A DNA stretch of 64,000 bases. It comes from Desulfobaculum sp044987625. GTDB lineage: Bacteria; Desulfobacterota; Desulfovibrionia; Desulfovibrionales; Desulfovibrionaceae. Positions 32,869 to 41,276 of this stretch are shown here, one piece after another. The notes under the pieces are model-generated. The model did not search any database. It was given only the letters and a program-made list of their open reading frames with translations, and was not told the DNA's origin. Location: assembly GCF_044987625.1 (NCBI RefSeq), contig NZ_JBJDSB010000006.1, positions 1-64,000 of the forward strand, read 5' to 3'. The position numbers were made by a program, and so were the translations under genes. Numbering within the stretch: the stretch's first letter is position 1; each line of letters begins with the position of its first letter.

Positions 32869-34470
32869 GTGTCCAATACCGCTCTTGCAAATGAAATCCG
32901 CCGCGAGGTGGCCAAGCGCCGCACCTTCGGCATCATCAGCCATCCGGACGCCGGTAAAACCACGCTGACCGAAAAGCTGCTGCTCTTTGGCGGCGCCATT
33001 CAGATGGCCGGCACCGTCAAGTCGCGCAAGGCCTCGCGCCACGCCGTGTCCGACTGGATGAAAATGGAACAGGAACGCGGCATCTCCGTGACCTCCTCGG
33101 TCATGAAGTTCGAGCACAAGGGCTACGAGATTAACCTCCTCGACACCCCCGGCCACGCCGACTTTTCCGAAGACACCTACCGCGTGCTCACCGCTGTGGA
33201 CTCCGCCCTTATGGTCATTGACTCGGCCAAAGGCGTTGAGACGCAGACCGCCAAGCTCATGGACGTCTGCCGCCTGCGCGACACGCCCATCATCAGCTTC
33301 ATCAACAAGCTCGACCGCGACGGTCAGGACCCCTTGGACCTGCTGGCGGACATTGAAGAAAACCTCAAGATCGAATGCGCGCCCATGACGTGGCCCATCG
33401 GCATGGGGCTGGACTTCAAGGGCACCTACAACCTTGTGGACAACACCCTGCACCTGTTCAGCCCTGACAAGGGCGCAGAAGTACAGGAAGGCGTCATCAT
33501 CAAGGGCCTTGACGACCCGCTGCTGGACGAATACCTCGGCGAGCAAGCCGGGCAGCTCCGCGACGAAGTGGAGCTTCTGCAGGGCGCGGCCAATCCCTTT
33601 GACAAGGAGCGCTACCTGAAGGGCGAGCAAACGCCCGTCTTCTTCGGCAGCGCCATCAACAACTTTGGCGTGCGCGAGCTGCTGGACCACTTTGTGGAGC
33701 TGGCTCCCGCGCCCGGTCCGCGCCCCACCACCACCCGTGAAGTGGACCCCACGGAAACGGGCTTCTCCGGCGTGGTGTTTAAGATTCAGGCCAACATGGA
33801 CCCCCGCCACCGCGACCGCATCGCCTTTATGCGCATCAACTCCGGCAAGTTCACCCGAGGCATGAAGGTTAAGCACCACCGCATCGGCAAGGACATCCAA
33901 ATCAAGGACGCCACCATCTTCATGGCGCAGGACCGCGCCAACGTCGATGAAGCCTACCCCGGCGACATCATCGGTGTGCACAACCACGGCACCATCAAGA
34001 TCGGCGATACCTTCACGGACAAGGAAGCCCTCAAGTTCACGGGCATCCCCAACTTTGCGCCGGAGCACTTCCGCCGCGTGCGCCTGCGCGACCCGCTGAA
34101 GACCAAGCAGCTCCACAAGGGCCTCATGCAGTTGGCCGAGGAAGGCGCGGTGCAGCTTTTCCGCCCGCTGACCAACTCGGACTACATCATGGGCGCTGTC
34201 GGCGTGCTGCAGTTTGAAGTTATTGTCGCCCGGCTCAAGAACGAGTACAGCGTTGATGCGGCCTACGAGCCGGTAAACCTGCACACCGCCCGCTGGGTCA
34301 GCGCCGAAAACCAGCGCGACCTGGACGCCTTCCGCAAAAACTACATGGGCGACCTTGCCCTGGATGCGCAGGACGATCTGGTCTTTTTGCCCAACAGCAT
34401 GTGGCGTCTGGAGTCCACCGTGGAGCGGTGCCCGGACATCACCTTTACAAAGACCCGCGAGCACAACTAG
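32869..34470 (+). CDS. prfC: peptide chain release factor 3
   Basis: A 533-aa GTPase that recycles RF1/RF2 from the ribosome. G1 HPDAGKTTLTEKLLLFGGAI, switch region MEQERGISVTSSVMKFEH, G3 DTPGHADFSEDTYR and G4 INKLDRDGQDPLDLL are clear. Start is GTG 32869. Length is typical (E. coli 529 aa). Confidence 0.96.
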   Translation: MSNTALANEIRREVAKRRTFGIISHPDAGKTTLTEKLLLFGGAIQMAGTVKSRKASRHAVSDWMKMEQERGISVTSSVMKFEHKGYEINLLDTPGHADFSEDTYRVLTAVDSALMVIDSAKGVETQTAKLMDVCRLRDTPIISFINKLDRDGQDPLDLLADIEENLKIECAPMTWPIGMGLDFKGTYNLVDNTLHLFSPDKGAEVQEGVIIKGLDDPLLDEYLGEQAGQLRDEVELLQGAANPFDKERYLKGEQTPVFFGSAINNFGVRELLDHFVELAPAPGPRPTTTREVDPTETGFSGVVFKIQANMDPRHRDRIAFMRINSGKFTRGMKVKHHRIGKDIQIKDATIFMAQDRANVDEAYPGDIIGVHNHGTIKIGDTFTDKEALKFTGIPNFAPEHFRRVRLRDPLKTKQLHKGLMQLAEEGAVQLFRPLTNSDYIMGAVGVLQFEVIVARLKNEYSVDAAYEPVNLHTARWVSAENQRDLDAFRKNYMGDLALDAQDDLVFLPNSMWRLESTVERCPDITFTKTREHN

Positions 34471-34484
34471 GCTAAAGCAAACAC

Positions 34485-34504
34485 GCCGCCGCGAAAGCGG
34501 CGGC
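34485..34504 (+). promoter_or_regulatory. GAAA-tetraloop hairpin before the exonuclease gene
   Basis: GCCGCCGC-gaaa-GCGGCGGC, a perfect 8-bp GC stem, lies in the prfC-exonuclease spacer and ends 12 nt before ATG 34517. It overlaps where a ribosome binding site would be and lacks a T tract, so translation control or mRNA stabilisation is likelier than termination. Confidence 0.5.
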
Positions 34505-34516
34505 TGGACACAACCA

Positions 34517-35134
34517 ATGCTTATGACGGATATATCGAAATATCAGGGTAAAATCGCAAAAGACGAAATTATGGCCCTCCCCCTGCGGGCCTGGGAAGGC
34601 GAGACGGAACTCGTGAATACGCCAGAGGCCGTGCCGGATGCGCTGAATGCACTCAGCGCCGCACGGGTCCTTGGCTTTGACACGGAATCCCGCCCCGCCT
34701 TTCGCAAAGGCAAGTACTATCCGCCGTCCCTCATCCAGTTGGCGACGGCGGACAAAGTGTTCATCTTCCAACTCTCCAAGCTGGAGTTCCCGGACGGGCT
34801 GTGCGACGTGCTGTCCAACCCCGCCATCGTGAAGACCGGCGTGGCCGTGCGCGACGACATCAAGGACCTGCAAAACATCAAGTCCTTTCCCGAGGACGGC
34901 TTTGTGGACCTTGGCGTAGTTGCGCAAGCGCTCAAGCTGGAAACCCACGGCCTGCGCAACCTCGCGGCCAAGTTTCTGGGCTTTCGCATCTCCAAGAGCG
35001 CGCGCTGTACCAACTGGGCCAACCCGCGCCTGACCAAACAGCAGATTGCCTACGCCGCCACCGACGCTTGGGTGTCGCGGGAAATCTACATGGCCATGGA
35101 CGACTGCGGCCTGTTTGACATCCAGCCCAACTAA
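34517..35134 (+). CDS. DEDDy-type 3'-5' exonuclease (RNase D-like)
   Basis: A 205-aa single-domain nuclease. Exo I D55/E57 in LGFDTESRPAF, Exo II Asp in VRDDIKDLQN, Exo III YxxxD in YAATDAWVSREIY. It lacks the HRDC domain of full RNase D and so resembles the WRN-exo/small RNase D-like group. Start ATG 34517 or ATG 34523; neither has a strong ribosome binding site, and a hairpin stands in front. Probably co-transcribed with prfC. Confidence 0.88.
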   Translation: MLMTDISKYQGKIAKDEIMALPLRAWEGETELVNTPEAVPDALNALSAARVLGFDTESRPAFRKGKYYPPSLIQLATADKVFIFQLSKLEFPDGLCDVLSNPAIVKTGVAVRDDIKDLQNIKSFPEDGFVDLGVVAQALKLETHGLRNLAAKFLGFRISKSARCTNWANPRLTKQQIAYAATDAWVSREIYMAMDDCGLFDIQPN

Positions 35135-35152
35135 AACGCGGCCCTCCGGCCC

Positions 35153-35199
35153 AAAAAGCGAGCCCCCCGCATCCACGTGATGCGGGGGGCTCGCTTTTT
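35153..35199. terminator. bidirectional terminator
   Basis: AAAAAGCGAGCCCCCCGCAT pairs with ATGCGGGGGGCTCGCTTTTT. It ends the prfC/exonuclease unit and acs. Confidence 0.95.
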
Positions 35200-35389
35200 G
35201 AGTCGGGGCGGGGGGACGCTCTGCGGCAACGCGCCTCGCCGGTGGCGCCGCCCTGCCGCGCAAGGCCGTGCGGACTCCAGCGCAGCGCCCCACCCTCTCT
35301 ACCGGCCACGGTCGATGACTGAGCACGGCGGCTCCTGCGGCCCTCGGGAACATGGCGCCGGCCCAGCCCCAAGCGCCCCAGCGCGGCGG

Positions 35390-37345
35390 CTAGGCGTCGT
35401 CGTCCTGCACAAGGGAGGGCATATCGCCGGGGTCCTCGCCAAGTTCCTCGGCGCGCAGAAGCCGCCGCAAAATTTTTCCGCTGGGCGTTCTGGGCAGGCT
35501 GGCGCGCGGTTCAATGGTCTTGATTTCCGCAACGGAGCCAAGCTCGGCGCGCACGTGGGCGCGCAGGGCGCGGACAAGGTCGTCCAGCGACGCCCCGTCA
35601 GCGTCCCACTCCTCGGCCAGCACCACAAAAGCCTTGGCCACTTCGCCCTTGATGGAGTCCGGCACGCCGATTACCGCCGCCTCAGTCACGGCCTTGTGGG
35701 ACACCAGCGCGCTCTCCACCTCGGCCGTACCAATACGGTGCCCGGCAATATTCATCACTTCATCCGCGCGGCCCTGAATCCAAAAATACCCGTCGGCGTC
35801 CTTGCGCGCCACGTCGCCGGCGCAATACACGCCGCCGGGGATGCGCTCCCAGTAGTCTTCGCGCAGGGCGTCCGGCGCGCCGTGGATGCCGCGCATCATG
35901 CCCGGCCACGGCTGGCGCAGCACCAAAAAGCCGCCCTTGCCCGCGGGCACGGGTTGGCCCTGCGCGTCCACAACATCGGCGTCAATGCCCGGTATGGGCC
36001 GGTTGACGGAGCCGGGCTTCAGGAGCGACAGCGGCAAGGGCGAGATGAGAATCATGCCGCTCTCGGTCTGCCACCACGTATCCATGATGGGGCACTCGGA
36101 ATGACCGATATTCTTGTACAGCCACACCCACGCCTCGGGGTTGCACGGCTCGCCCACCGTGCCCAAAAGGCGCAGGGTGGAGAGGTCTTTTTGCCGGGGA
36201 TACTGCGTGCCATAGCGCATGAGCATACGGATGAGGGTCGGCGCGGTGTAGAGGATGGTCACGCCATAGCGGTCCACCACGTCCCACAGGCGGTCCGCCT
36301 GCGGGTACAGGGCCGAGCCTTCATACATGACGGTAGTGGTTCCCGCGATGAGCGGACCGTACACCACATAGCTGTGCCCGGTAATCCACCCGGCGTCCGC
36401 CGTGCACCAAAAAATATCCGTGGGCTTGATGTCGAAGACCCAGTTCAGGGTTCGGTTCACGCCCACCATGTAGCCGCCGTGGGAGTGCACAATGCCCTTG
36501 GGCGTCCCCGTTGTGCCCGAGCTGTACAGGATGAACAGCGGATCGTCTGTATTGAGCACTTCCGTCGGGGACTCCGGGCTTTCGCGGCGCACAAGGTCAG
36601 CGTACCAGAGGTCACGCGGCTCGTGCATTTCGGCCTCAACATTGGCCCGGTGCACCACCACACAACTTTCCACGCCGCCCGCATCCGCGCCGGACAGGGC
36701 CTCATCCACAATATGCTTGAGGTTGATGACCTTGCCGTTGCGGTAGAAGCCATCGGCCGTGACGAGGAGCTTGGCTCCCACATCGCGCAGTCGGTCGCGC
36801 AGGACCTTGGCGGAATAGCCGCCGTAGACCAAGGTATGCACCGCGCCAATCTTGGCGACGGCCAGCATGGCGATGGTGACCTCCGGCAGCAGCGGCATAT
36901 ACAACACCACATGGTCCCCGCGCCCAATACCCAGCGAGCGCAGGGCGTTGGCGAAGCGGTTCACCTCGCGGTAAAGCTCATAGTAGGTGTATTTGCGCTG
37001 GTCGCCGGGTTCGCCCTCCCAGATGAGGGCGAGCTTGTTTTTGTTGGGGGAGTCGATGTGCCGGTCCAGCGCATTGTAGACGATATTGCACTTGGCTCCG
37101 GGAAACCACGTGTATTGCGGGGCCTTCGAATCATCGAGCACGGCGTCCCACTTCTTGAACCAGTCCAGCTCGTGCGCGGCGTCCTCCCAATAGGACAGGA
37201 CGTCCTGCTCGGCCTTCTCAAGGGCCATGCGGTATTCCTGCGGGTTGACGTTCGCCTCGATGACGATTTGCGGAAGAGGACGGAAGACCCGCTCCTCCTG
37301 CAACAAGGCGTCAACAGCTCCTGTATGGTCCATCTCGAACTCCAT
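35390..37345 (-). CDS. acs: acetyl-CoA synthetase
   Basis: A 651-aa AMP-forming ligase that makes acetyl-CoA from acetate, ATP and CoA. Adenylate-forming motifs: YSSGTTGTPKGIVHSHGG, WWQTESGMILISPLP and the hinge/C-domain end. The catalytic lysine, which is acetylated in other Acs proteins, is in RTPSGKILRRLLRAEE. Length matches E. coli Acs (652). Upstream on the same strand, 125 bp away, is a LytTR regulator; the spacer contains short hairpins such as GCCGC-ttg-GCGGC. Acetate use fits an anaerobic, incompletely oxidising lifestyle, but that is inference. Confidence 0.96.
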   Translation of the reverse strand: MEFEMDHTGAVDALLQEERVFRPLPQIVIEANVNPQEYRMALEKAEQDVLSYWEDAAHELDWFKKWDAVLDDSKAPQYTWFPGAKCNIVYNALDRHIDSPNKNKLALIWEGEPGDQRKYTYYELYREVNRFANALRSLGIGRGDHVVLYMPLLPEVTIAMLAVAKIGAVHTLVYGGYSAKVLRDRLRDVGAKLLVTADGFYRNGKVINLKHIVDEALSGADAGGVESCVVVHRANVEAEMHEPRDLWYADLVRRESPESPTEVLNTDDPLFILYSSGTTGTPKGIVHSHGGYMVGVNRTLNWVFDIKPTDIFWCTADAGWITGHSYVVYGPLIAGTTTVMYEGSALYPQADRLWDVVDRYGVTILYTAPTLIRMLMRYGTQYPRQKDLSTLRLLGTVGEPCNPEAWVWLYKNIGHSECPIMDTWWQTESGMILISPLPLSLLKPGSVNRPIPGIDADVVDAQGQPVPAGKGGFLVLRQPWPGMMRGIHGAPDALREDYWERIPGGVYCAGDVARKDADGYFWIQGRADEVMNIAGHRIGTAEVESALVSHKAVTEAAVIGVPDSIKGEVAKAFVVLAEEWDADGASLDDLVRALRAHVRAELGSVAEIKTIEPRASLPRTPSGKILRRLLRAEELGEDPGDMPSLVQDDDA

Positions 37346-37470
37346 GGTTACGCAGTTTCCACCACCGCTTCTTTGTCATAGCGCAGGTGGAGCCGCCAAG
37401 CGGCGACTATTCGGCCAAAGGGCCGTGCGGCGCGGTAAGCGGTCGCCGCGGGAAAGCATATTCGGTTGGG

Positions 37471-38337
37471 CTACAGCCCCAAAATTTTCTTCAGCTCGGC
37501 AATGCGCCTGCGGCTGATGGGCAGCTCAATGCGCGTTTTGCCCGCCGTTCGCAGCATAAAGTTGCTGCCCGGAAGCGAGGCGATTTCCGTCACCATGTCC
37601 AGATTCACCAAATATTTGCGGTGCACGCGGAAGAATCTGTGCATGCGCAGCCGGTCCTCCAGATTCTTCAACCTGTAGGACGTTAAAAACTTTTGCTTGG
37701 CCGTGTGCACGTAGGAATAATCCTCGTAGGCCTCAACAAAGATAATCTGGGTGTAGGGGATAAGCAGGGTGCGCCCGTCCATGGTGACGGCCAGCTTTTC
37801 GATGTCCACCTGCCGCGCCTGACTGGTGTAGTCCCACGCCTGCGAGAGTGCCTTGAGAAAGCGGTCCTCATCCTCGTCGCCAAGGTGCACCTGCACCGTG
37901 GCTTCCTCGCTCACCTCGGCGGCGGGTTCCTTCCAGTGCGCGGGCTCGGGTATTTCCTTATAGTGGGCGCGGAATTGCTTCAGGCGCTGGATGGTCTTGC
38001 CAAAGCGCTCACCCTTCACCGGCCACAGCAGGTAGTCCGTGGCGCCCATCTCAAAGGCGGTAAAGGCGAGGGTTTCATCCTCGGCAATAAAGACCATGGC
38101 GGGCTTGTGCTTTTTCCCGGACAGAGCTTGCGCCAGCTCAAAGCCGGACACCTCGCCGGGCAGGTCCACCGCGGTAAAAATGACGCCGTAGGGGATGTGC
38201 TCCAGCATGGCGAGGGCTTCCTCGCCGGTGACGGCCTCGCCCAGCACGCGGCAAAAATCCGCTTCGCCAAGGAGTTCCCGAAGGGACTGCCTCACGAGCG
38301 GGTCGCGGTGCACAAGCAGGACGTTCAGCTGGGACAT
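37471..38337 (-). CDS. LytTR-family response regulator with atypical receiver
   Basis: A 288-aa regulator. Residues 1-120 form a receiver fold with phospho-acceptor D58 (VDLPGEVSGFEL), but the acid pocket is altered: where most have VDDE this has VHRD (residues 9-12). The C-terminal ~100 residues are a LytTR DNA-binding domain (FVEAYEDYSYVHT, FFRVHRKYLVNLDMVTEI). No partner kinase lies nearby. It is just upstream of acs in the same direction, so acs is a reasonable target. ATG 38337 chosen; the frame runs 11 codons farther. Confidence 0.9.
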   Translation of the reverse strand: MSQLNVLLVHRDPLVRQSLRELLGEADFCRVLGEAVTGEEALAMLEHIPYGVIFTAVDLPGEVSGFELAQALSGKKHKPAMVFIAEDETLAFTAFEMGATDYLLWPVKGERFGKTIQRLKQFRAHYKEIPEPAHWKEPAAEVSEEATVQVHLGDEDEDRFLKALSQAWDYTSQARQVDIEKLAVTMDGRTLLIPYTQIIFVEAYEDYSYVHTAKQKFLTSYRLKNLEDRLRMHRFFRVHRKYLVNLDMVTEIASLPGSNFMLRTAGKTRIELPISRRRIAELKKILGL

Positions 38338-38436
38338 GCGCCATCCATTGGGTTGAGTCGCGGCGGCCAAAGCACTTCTAATCCCTAGAGATAGCGTGAA
38401 AAAGCCCGGCAGGCAAGAACGCGCAGAACACCGCGC

Positions 38437-38466
38437 AAAACAAAGGCCCCGGCAAAGCCGGGGCCT
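38437..38466 (-). terminator. plsY terminator
   Basis: AGGCCCCGGC/GCCGGGGCCT stem (38444-38466) with TTTGTTTTG on the minus strand. Confidence 0.85.
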
Positions 38467-38494
38467 GTTGTGTACAAAAGCGGGCGCGGAGAGG

Positions 38495-39082
38495 CTAGTG
38501 CGCCTTTCTCCACGGCTTTTCCTCGCCTACGGCAAGGCGGGCGATGTTGTCGCGGTGCCGCCAATAGACCAGCACACCGATAAGGGCCGCAAAGAGAGCG
38601 AGGGTGAACTCACCCGTCACCACCAGCAAAATGGGCAGTACGGTGACGAGGGTCAGGGAGCCGAGGGACACGTAGCCCGAGGCCAGCACCACAACCACCA
38701 GCAGCAGCGCGGAAATGACCGTGGACCACGGCGCAAGGGCGAGGAACACACCAACCGTGGTGGCAACGGCCTTGCCGCCCTTGCCGTTCAGGAACACGGA
38801 ATACACGTGCCCCAGCACGGCGGCGAGGGCCACACAGCCCAAAAACACCTTGGACTGGCTGAACATGCCCGCAACCAGCACAGGCACAAAGCCCTTGCCA
38901 AGGTCGCCAATCAGCGCCAACACGCCATATTTGAAGCCACACAGGCGCGCCACATTGGTGGCCCCGGTGTTGCGGCTGCCTTCAAGCCGAGGGTCGATGC
39001 CGCAGCAGACCTTGGCGACCAACAGTCCGAAGGGCACGGCGCCCAGAAGATAGGTAATAGCGATCCAACCGAGTGACAGCAT
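38495..39082 (-). CDS. plsY: glycerol-3-phosphate acyltransferase PlsY
   Basis: A 195-aa membrane enzyme that moves the acyl group from acyl-phosphate to glycerol-3-phosphate, the first step of phospholipid synthesis. Conserved motifs: YLLGAVPFG, GSRNTGATNVAR, GHVYSVFLNGKGGKAVATT. About five membrane helices. AAGGAG lies 6 nt upstream of ATG 39082; the longer frame is spurious. Confidence 0.96.
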   Translation of the reverse strand: MLSLGWIAITYLLGAVPFGLLVAKVCCGIDPRLEGSRNTGATNVARLCGFKYGVLALIGDLGKGFVPVLVAGMFSQSKVFLGCVALAAVLGHVYSVFLNGKGGKAVATTVGVFLALAPWSTVISALLLVVVVLASGYVSLGSLTLVTVLPILLVVTGEFTLALFAALIGVLVYWRHRDNIARLAVGEEKPWRKAH

Positions 39083-39241
39083 GGTTTTCTCCTTGATAAA
39101 TGAACCTCCCCCACCTACCAGCACTTGCGCCGATGAGCAAGCCCGCAGGCCCCAGCCCGCGTGAACGCGGCAGATTCCTGTCGTTTTCGGCCCAATTCAC
39201 GCCCATGGGCGCATACACCACGCCTCAGCGCCCAAAAGCGC

Positions 39242-39275
39242 AAAAAAACGGGCGCAGCCAAGCGGCCGCGCCCGT
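39242..39275 (-). terminator. terminator of the NSS symporter gene
   Basis: On the minus strand AACGGGCGC pairs with GCGCCCGTT, followed by seven T. It lies 33 bp past the stop at 39308. Confidence 0.85.
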
Positions 39276-39307
39276 TCATAAATGGCAGTTGCCTTCGTTG
39301 CGGGTGG

Positions 39308-40804
39308 CTAACACTCGCGCTGGGCCGTCGCCAGCGAGTCGGAGTTCTTGGTCACCTGAATGAGCCAGCCCAGCAGCAGGATGCCCACGGCAATGCTCCA
39401 GCCAAACATGGTCAGGGCATGCTGGGGGTACCCACCGTACGGGGTGGTCACGTCGCCGATGAAGTTCTTGATGGCCATGTAGCCAAGCAGCAAGGGCGTC
39501 ACGAACTTGAGGCTAAAGTTCCACCAGCGGCCAAGGGCAAAGTCGGACACGGCGTTGATGTGCCTGCGCAGGCCTTCAAGGTTGAAGAACCACGACATGG
39601 CCACAATTTCCACAAGGCCGGTCATCAGCACGCCAAAGTTCATGACAAAGTGGTCCACGATGTCCAGAACAAGCAAGCCGGCGTTGCTGGCAAACACGGC
39701 TCCGGCAAGGATGCCCGTGATGCAGTAGGCGGAAACAGCCTTGCGGCGCGAGATCTGGAACTTGTCGCGGATGGCGGCCACACAGGCCTCACAGATGGAA
39801 ATCTGCGAGGACAGGCCCGCCACCACAATGGCGCAGAAGAACAGGGTGCCAAGCACCTTGGGCATGGGCATAAAGTTGATGGCCTGCGGGATGGTCACAA
39901 AGCACAGACCGACGCCGGAGCTGACCACTTCGCTGATGCCAACGCCCTTAGCGGCGGCCATGTAGCCCAGCACGCCAAAGATCATGATGCCCGCCAGCAT
40001 GGAGAAGCCGCAGTTGATGAACACGGTCAAAAACGCGTTATTGGTGACGTCGGACTTCTTGGGCAGGTATCCGGCGTAGGTGATCATGATGGAGAAGCCC
40101 GCGCCAAGGGTGTAGAAAATCTGACCATAGGCGGCAATCCACACGCTGCCTTTGCCAAGGGCGCTGAAGTCGGGCTTAAAGAGCCAGTCCACGCCCTGCA
40201 CAGCGCCGGGCAAAAAGAGCACGCGCCCCACAATGGCAAGAACCAGCAAAAAGAGGACGGGCATAAAGAACTTGCTGGCGCGCTCGATGCCAGCCTTCAC
40301 GCCGCTGAACAGCACAACCCAGCACACGCCCCACGCCAGCAAAATAGCGCCAAAGACCGGCCAGTTCATGCCGCCGAAATTGGTGGGAGAATCAGAAATA
40401 TTCAGGAACGTGTTCATGAAGAACTCGCCCGTATTGGTGCCCCACGCCTGTGTGACGGCAAAGCCCACATACGAAATGGCCCAGCCCACAACGGCGACGT
40501 AGTACAGGGAGATGACAAAGGCCACCAGCACCTGCCACCAGCCAATCCACTCCCACTTGCGGGAGATGGAGGTAAAGATGCGGGGGGCGGAGCCACGGAA
40601 CTTGTGCCCCATGCCGTATTCAAGAATAAGCAGGGGAATGCCAGCCGTGAGCAGGGCGACCATGTAAGGAATAAGGAAAGCGCCGCCACCGTTTTCATAA
40701 ACCATGTACGGGAAGCGCCAGATGTTGCCGAGACCGATGGCCGAGCCAACGGCGGCCATGATGAAGCCAACGCGGGAACCCCACGTCTCCTGTGTGTTGC
40801 TCAT
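39308..40804 (-). CDS. sodium-dependent symporter, NSS/SNF family
   Basis: A 498-aa membrane transporter of the LeuT/neurotransmitter sodium symporter family, with about 11-12 helices. The first helix carries the sodium and substrate motif GSAIGLGNIWRFPYMVYENG. Helix 6/7 text (GQIFYTLGAGFSIMITYAGY) fits. Substrate is probably an amino acid. ATG 40804 has AAGGAAGGGATA upstream. Unlike the second NSS gene at 55845, no small MetS subunit follows it: its stop is followed only by a terminator. Confidence 0.94.
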   Translation of the reverse strand: MSNTQETWGSRVGFIMAAVGSAIGLGNIWRFPYMVYENGGGAFLIPYMVALLTAGIPLLILEYGMGHKFRGSAPRIFTSISRKWEWIGWWQVLVAFVISLYYVAVVGWAISYVGFAVTQAWGTNTGEFFMNTFLNISDSPTNFGGMNWPVFGAILLAWGVCWVVLFSGVKAGIERASKFFMPVLFLLVLAIVGRVLFLPGAVQGVDWLFKPDFSALGKGSVWIAAYGQIFYTLGAGFSIMITYAGYLPKKSDVTNNAFLTVFINCGFSMLAGIMIFGVLGYMAAAKGVGISEVVSSGVGLCFVTIPQAINFMPMPKVLGTLFFCAIVVAGLSSQISICEACVAAIRDKFQISRRKAVSAYCITGILAGAVFASNAGLLVLDIVDHFVMNFGVLMTGLVEIVAMSWFFNLEGLRRHINAVSDFALGRWWNFSLKFVTPLLLGYMAIKNFIGDVTTPYGGYPQHALTMFGWSIAVGILLLGWLIQVTKNSDSLATAQREC

Positions 40805-41276
40805 TTTGGATATCCCTTCCTTCGTCAAGCAAACAAATAATGAAACAAGTCGTGTCAGGACGTGTCCGTCTGCGGCGGACAATGCCTTAAAAGGCAAATT
40901 TCAATGCAGAAAACTTCCCTTTTGGAAACTTTAACCCCTTGCAAGTTCCTGCTTCGCAAAAAACCTGCTATAAAAAGTTCCCATACGGAAATAGCCTTAT
41001 CGTCTACCCCTCCTGAACTGAACAATCAACCATTTTTCGAAATTTCCCGGTCGTGAATTCTTCCACATACCCGTGGCAGGCCGCTTTCCGGGCCGCTCCA
41101 TGGGCGGGGTGCGCACGCAAAACACCAGCACCGGGGCTGGCGCGCCACATCGCGCCCACCCCGACAGTTTACTGCGCCAGCAACTGACATTAGACTTGTG
41201 CGGACAAATGCCGTACAGAAGACATCACACCCGTCCGGGTGCAAACCATGACTATCCAAGCAATCGTCGACGACAT
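40805..41276. other. divergent regulatory region between NSS symporter and lepA
   Basis: About 470 bp without a gene. The first 250 bp are clearly more A/T-rich than the surroundings, as expected for promoters. A hairpin GTCCG-tctgcgg-CGGAC is at about 40863-40879, in the symporter leader, and TATAAA is near 40972. I cannot assign exact promoters. Confidence 0.4.
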
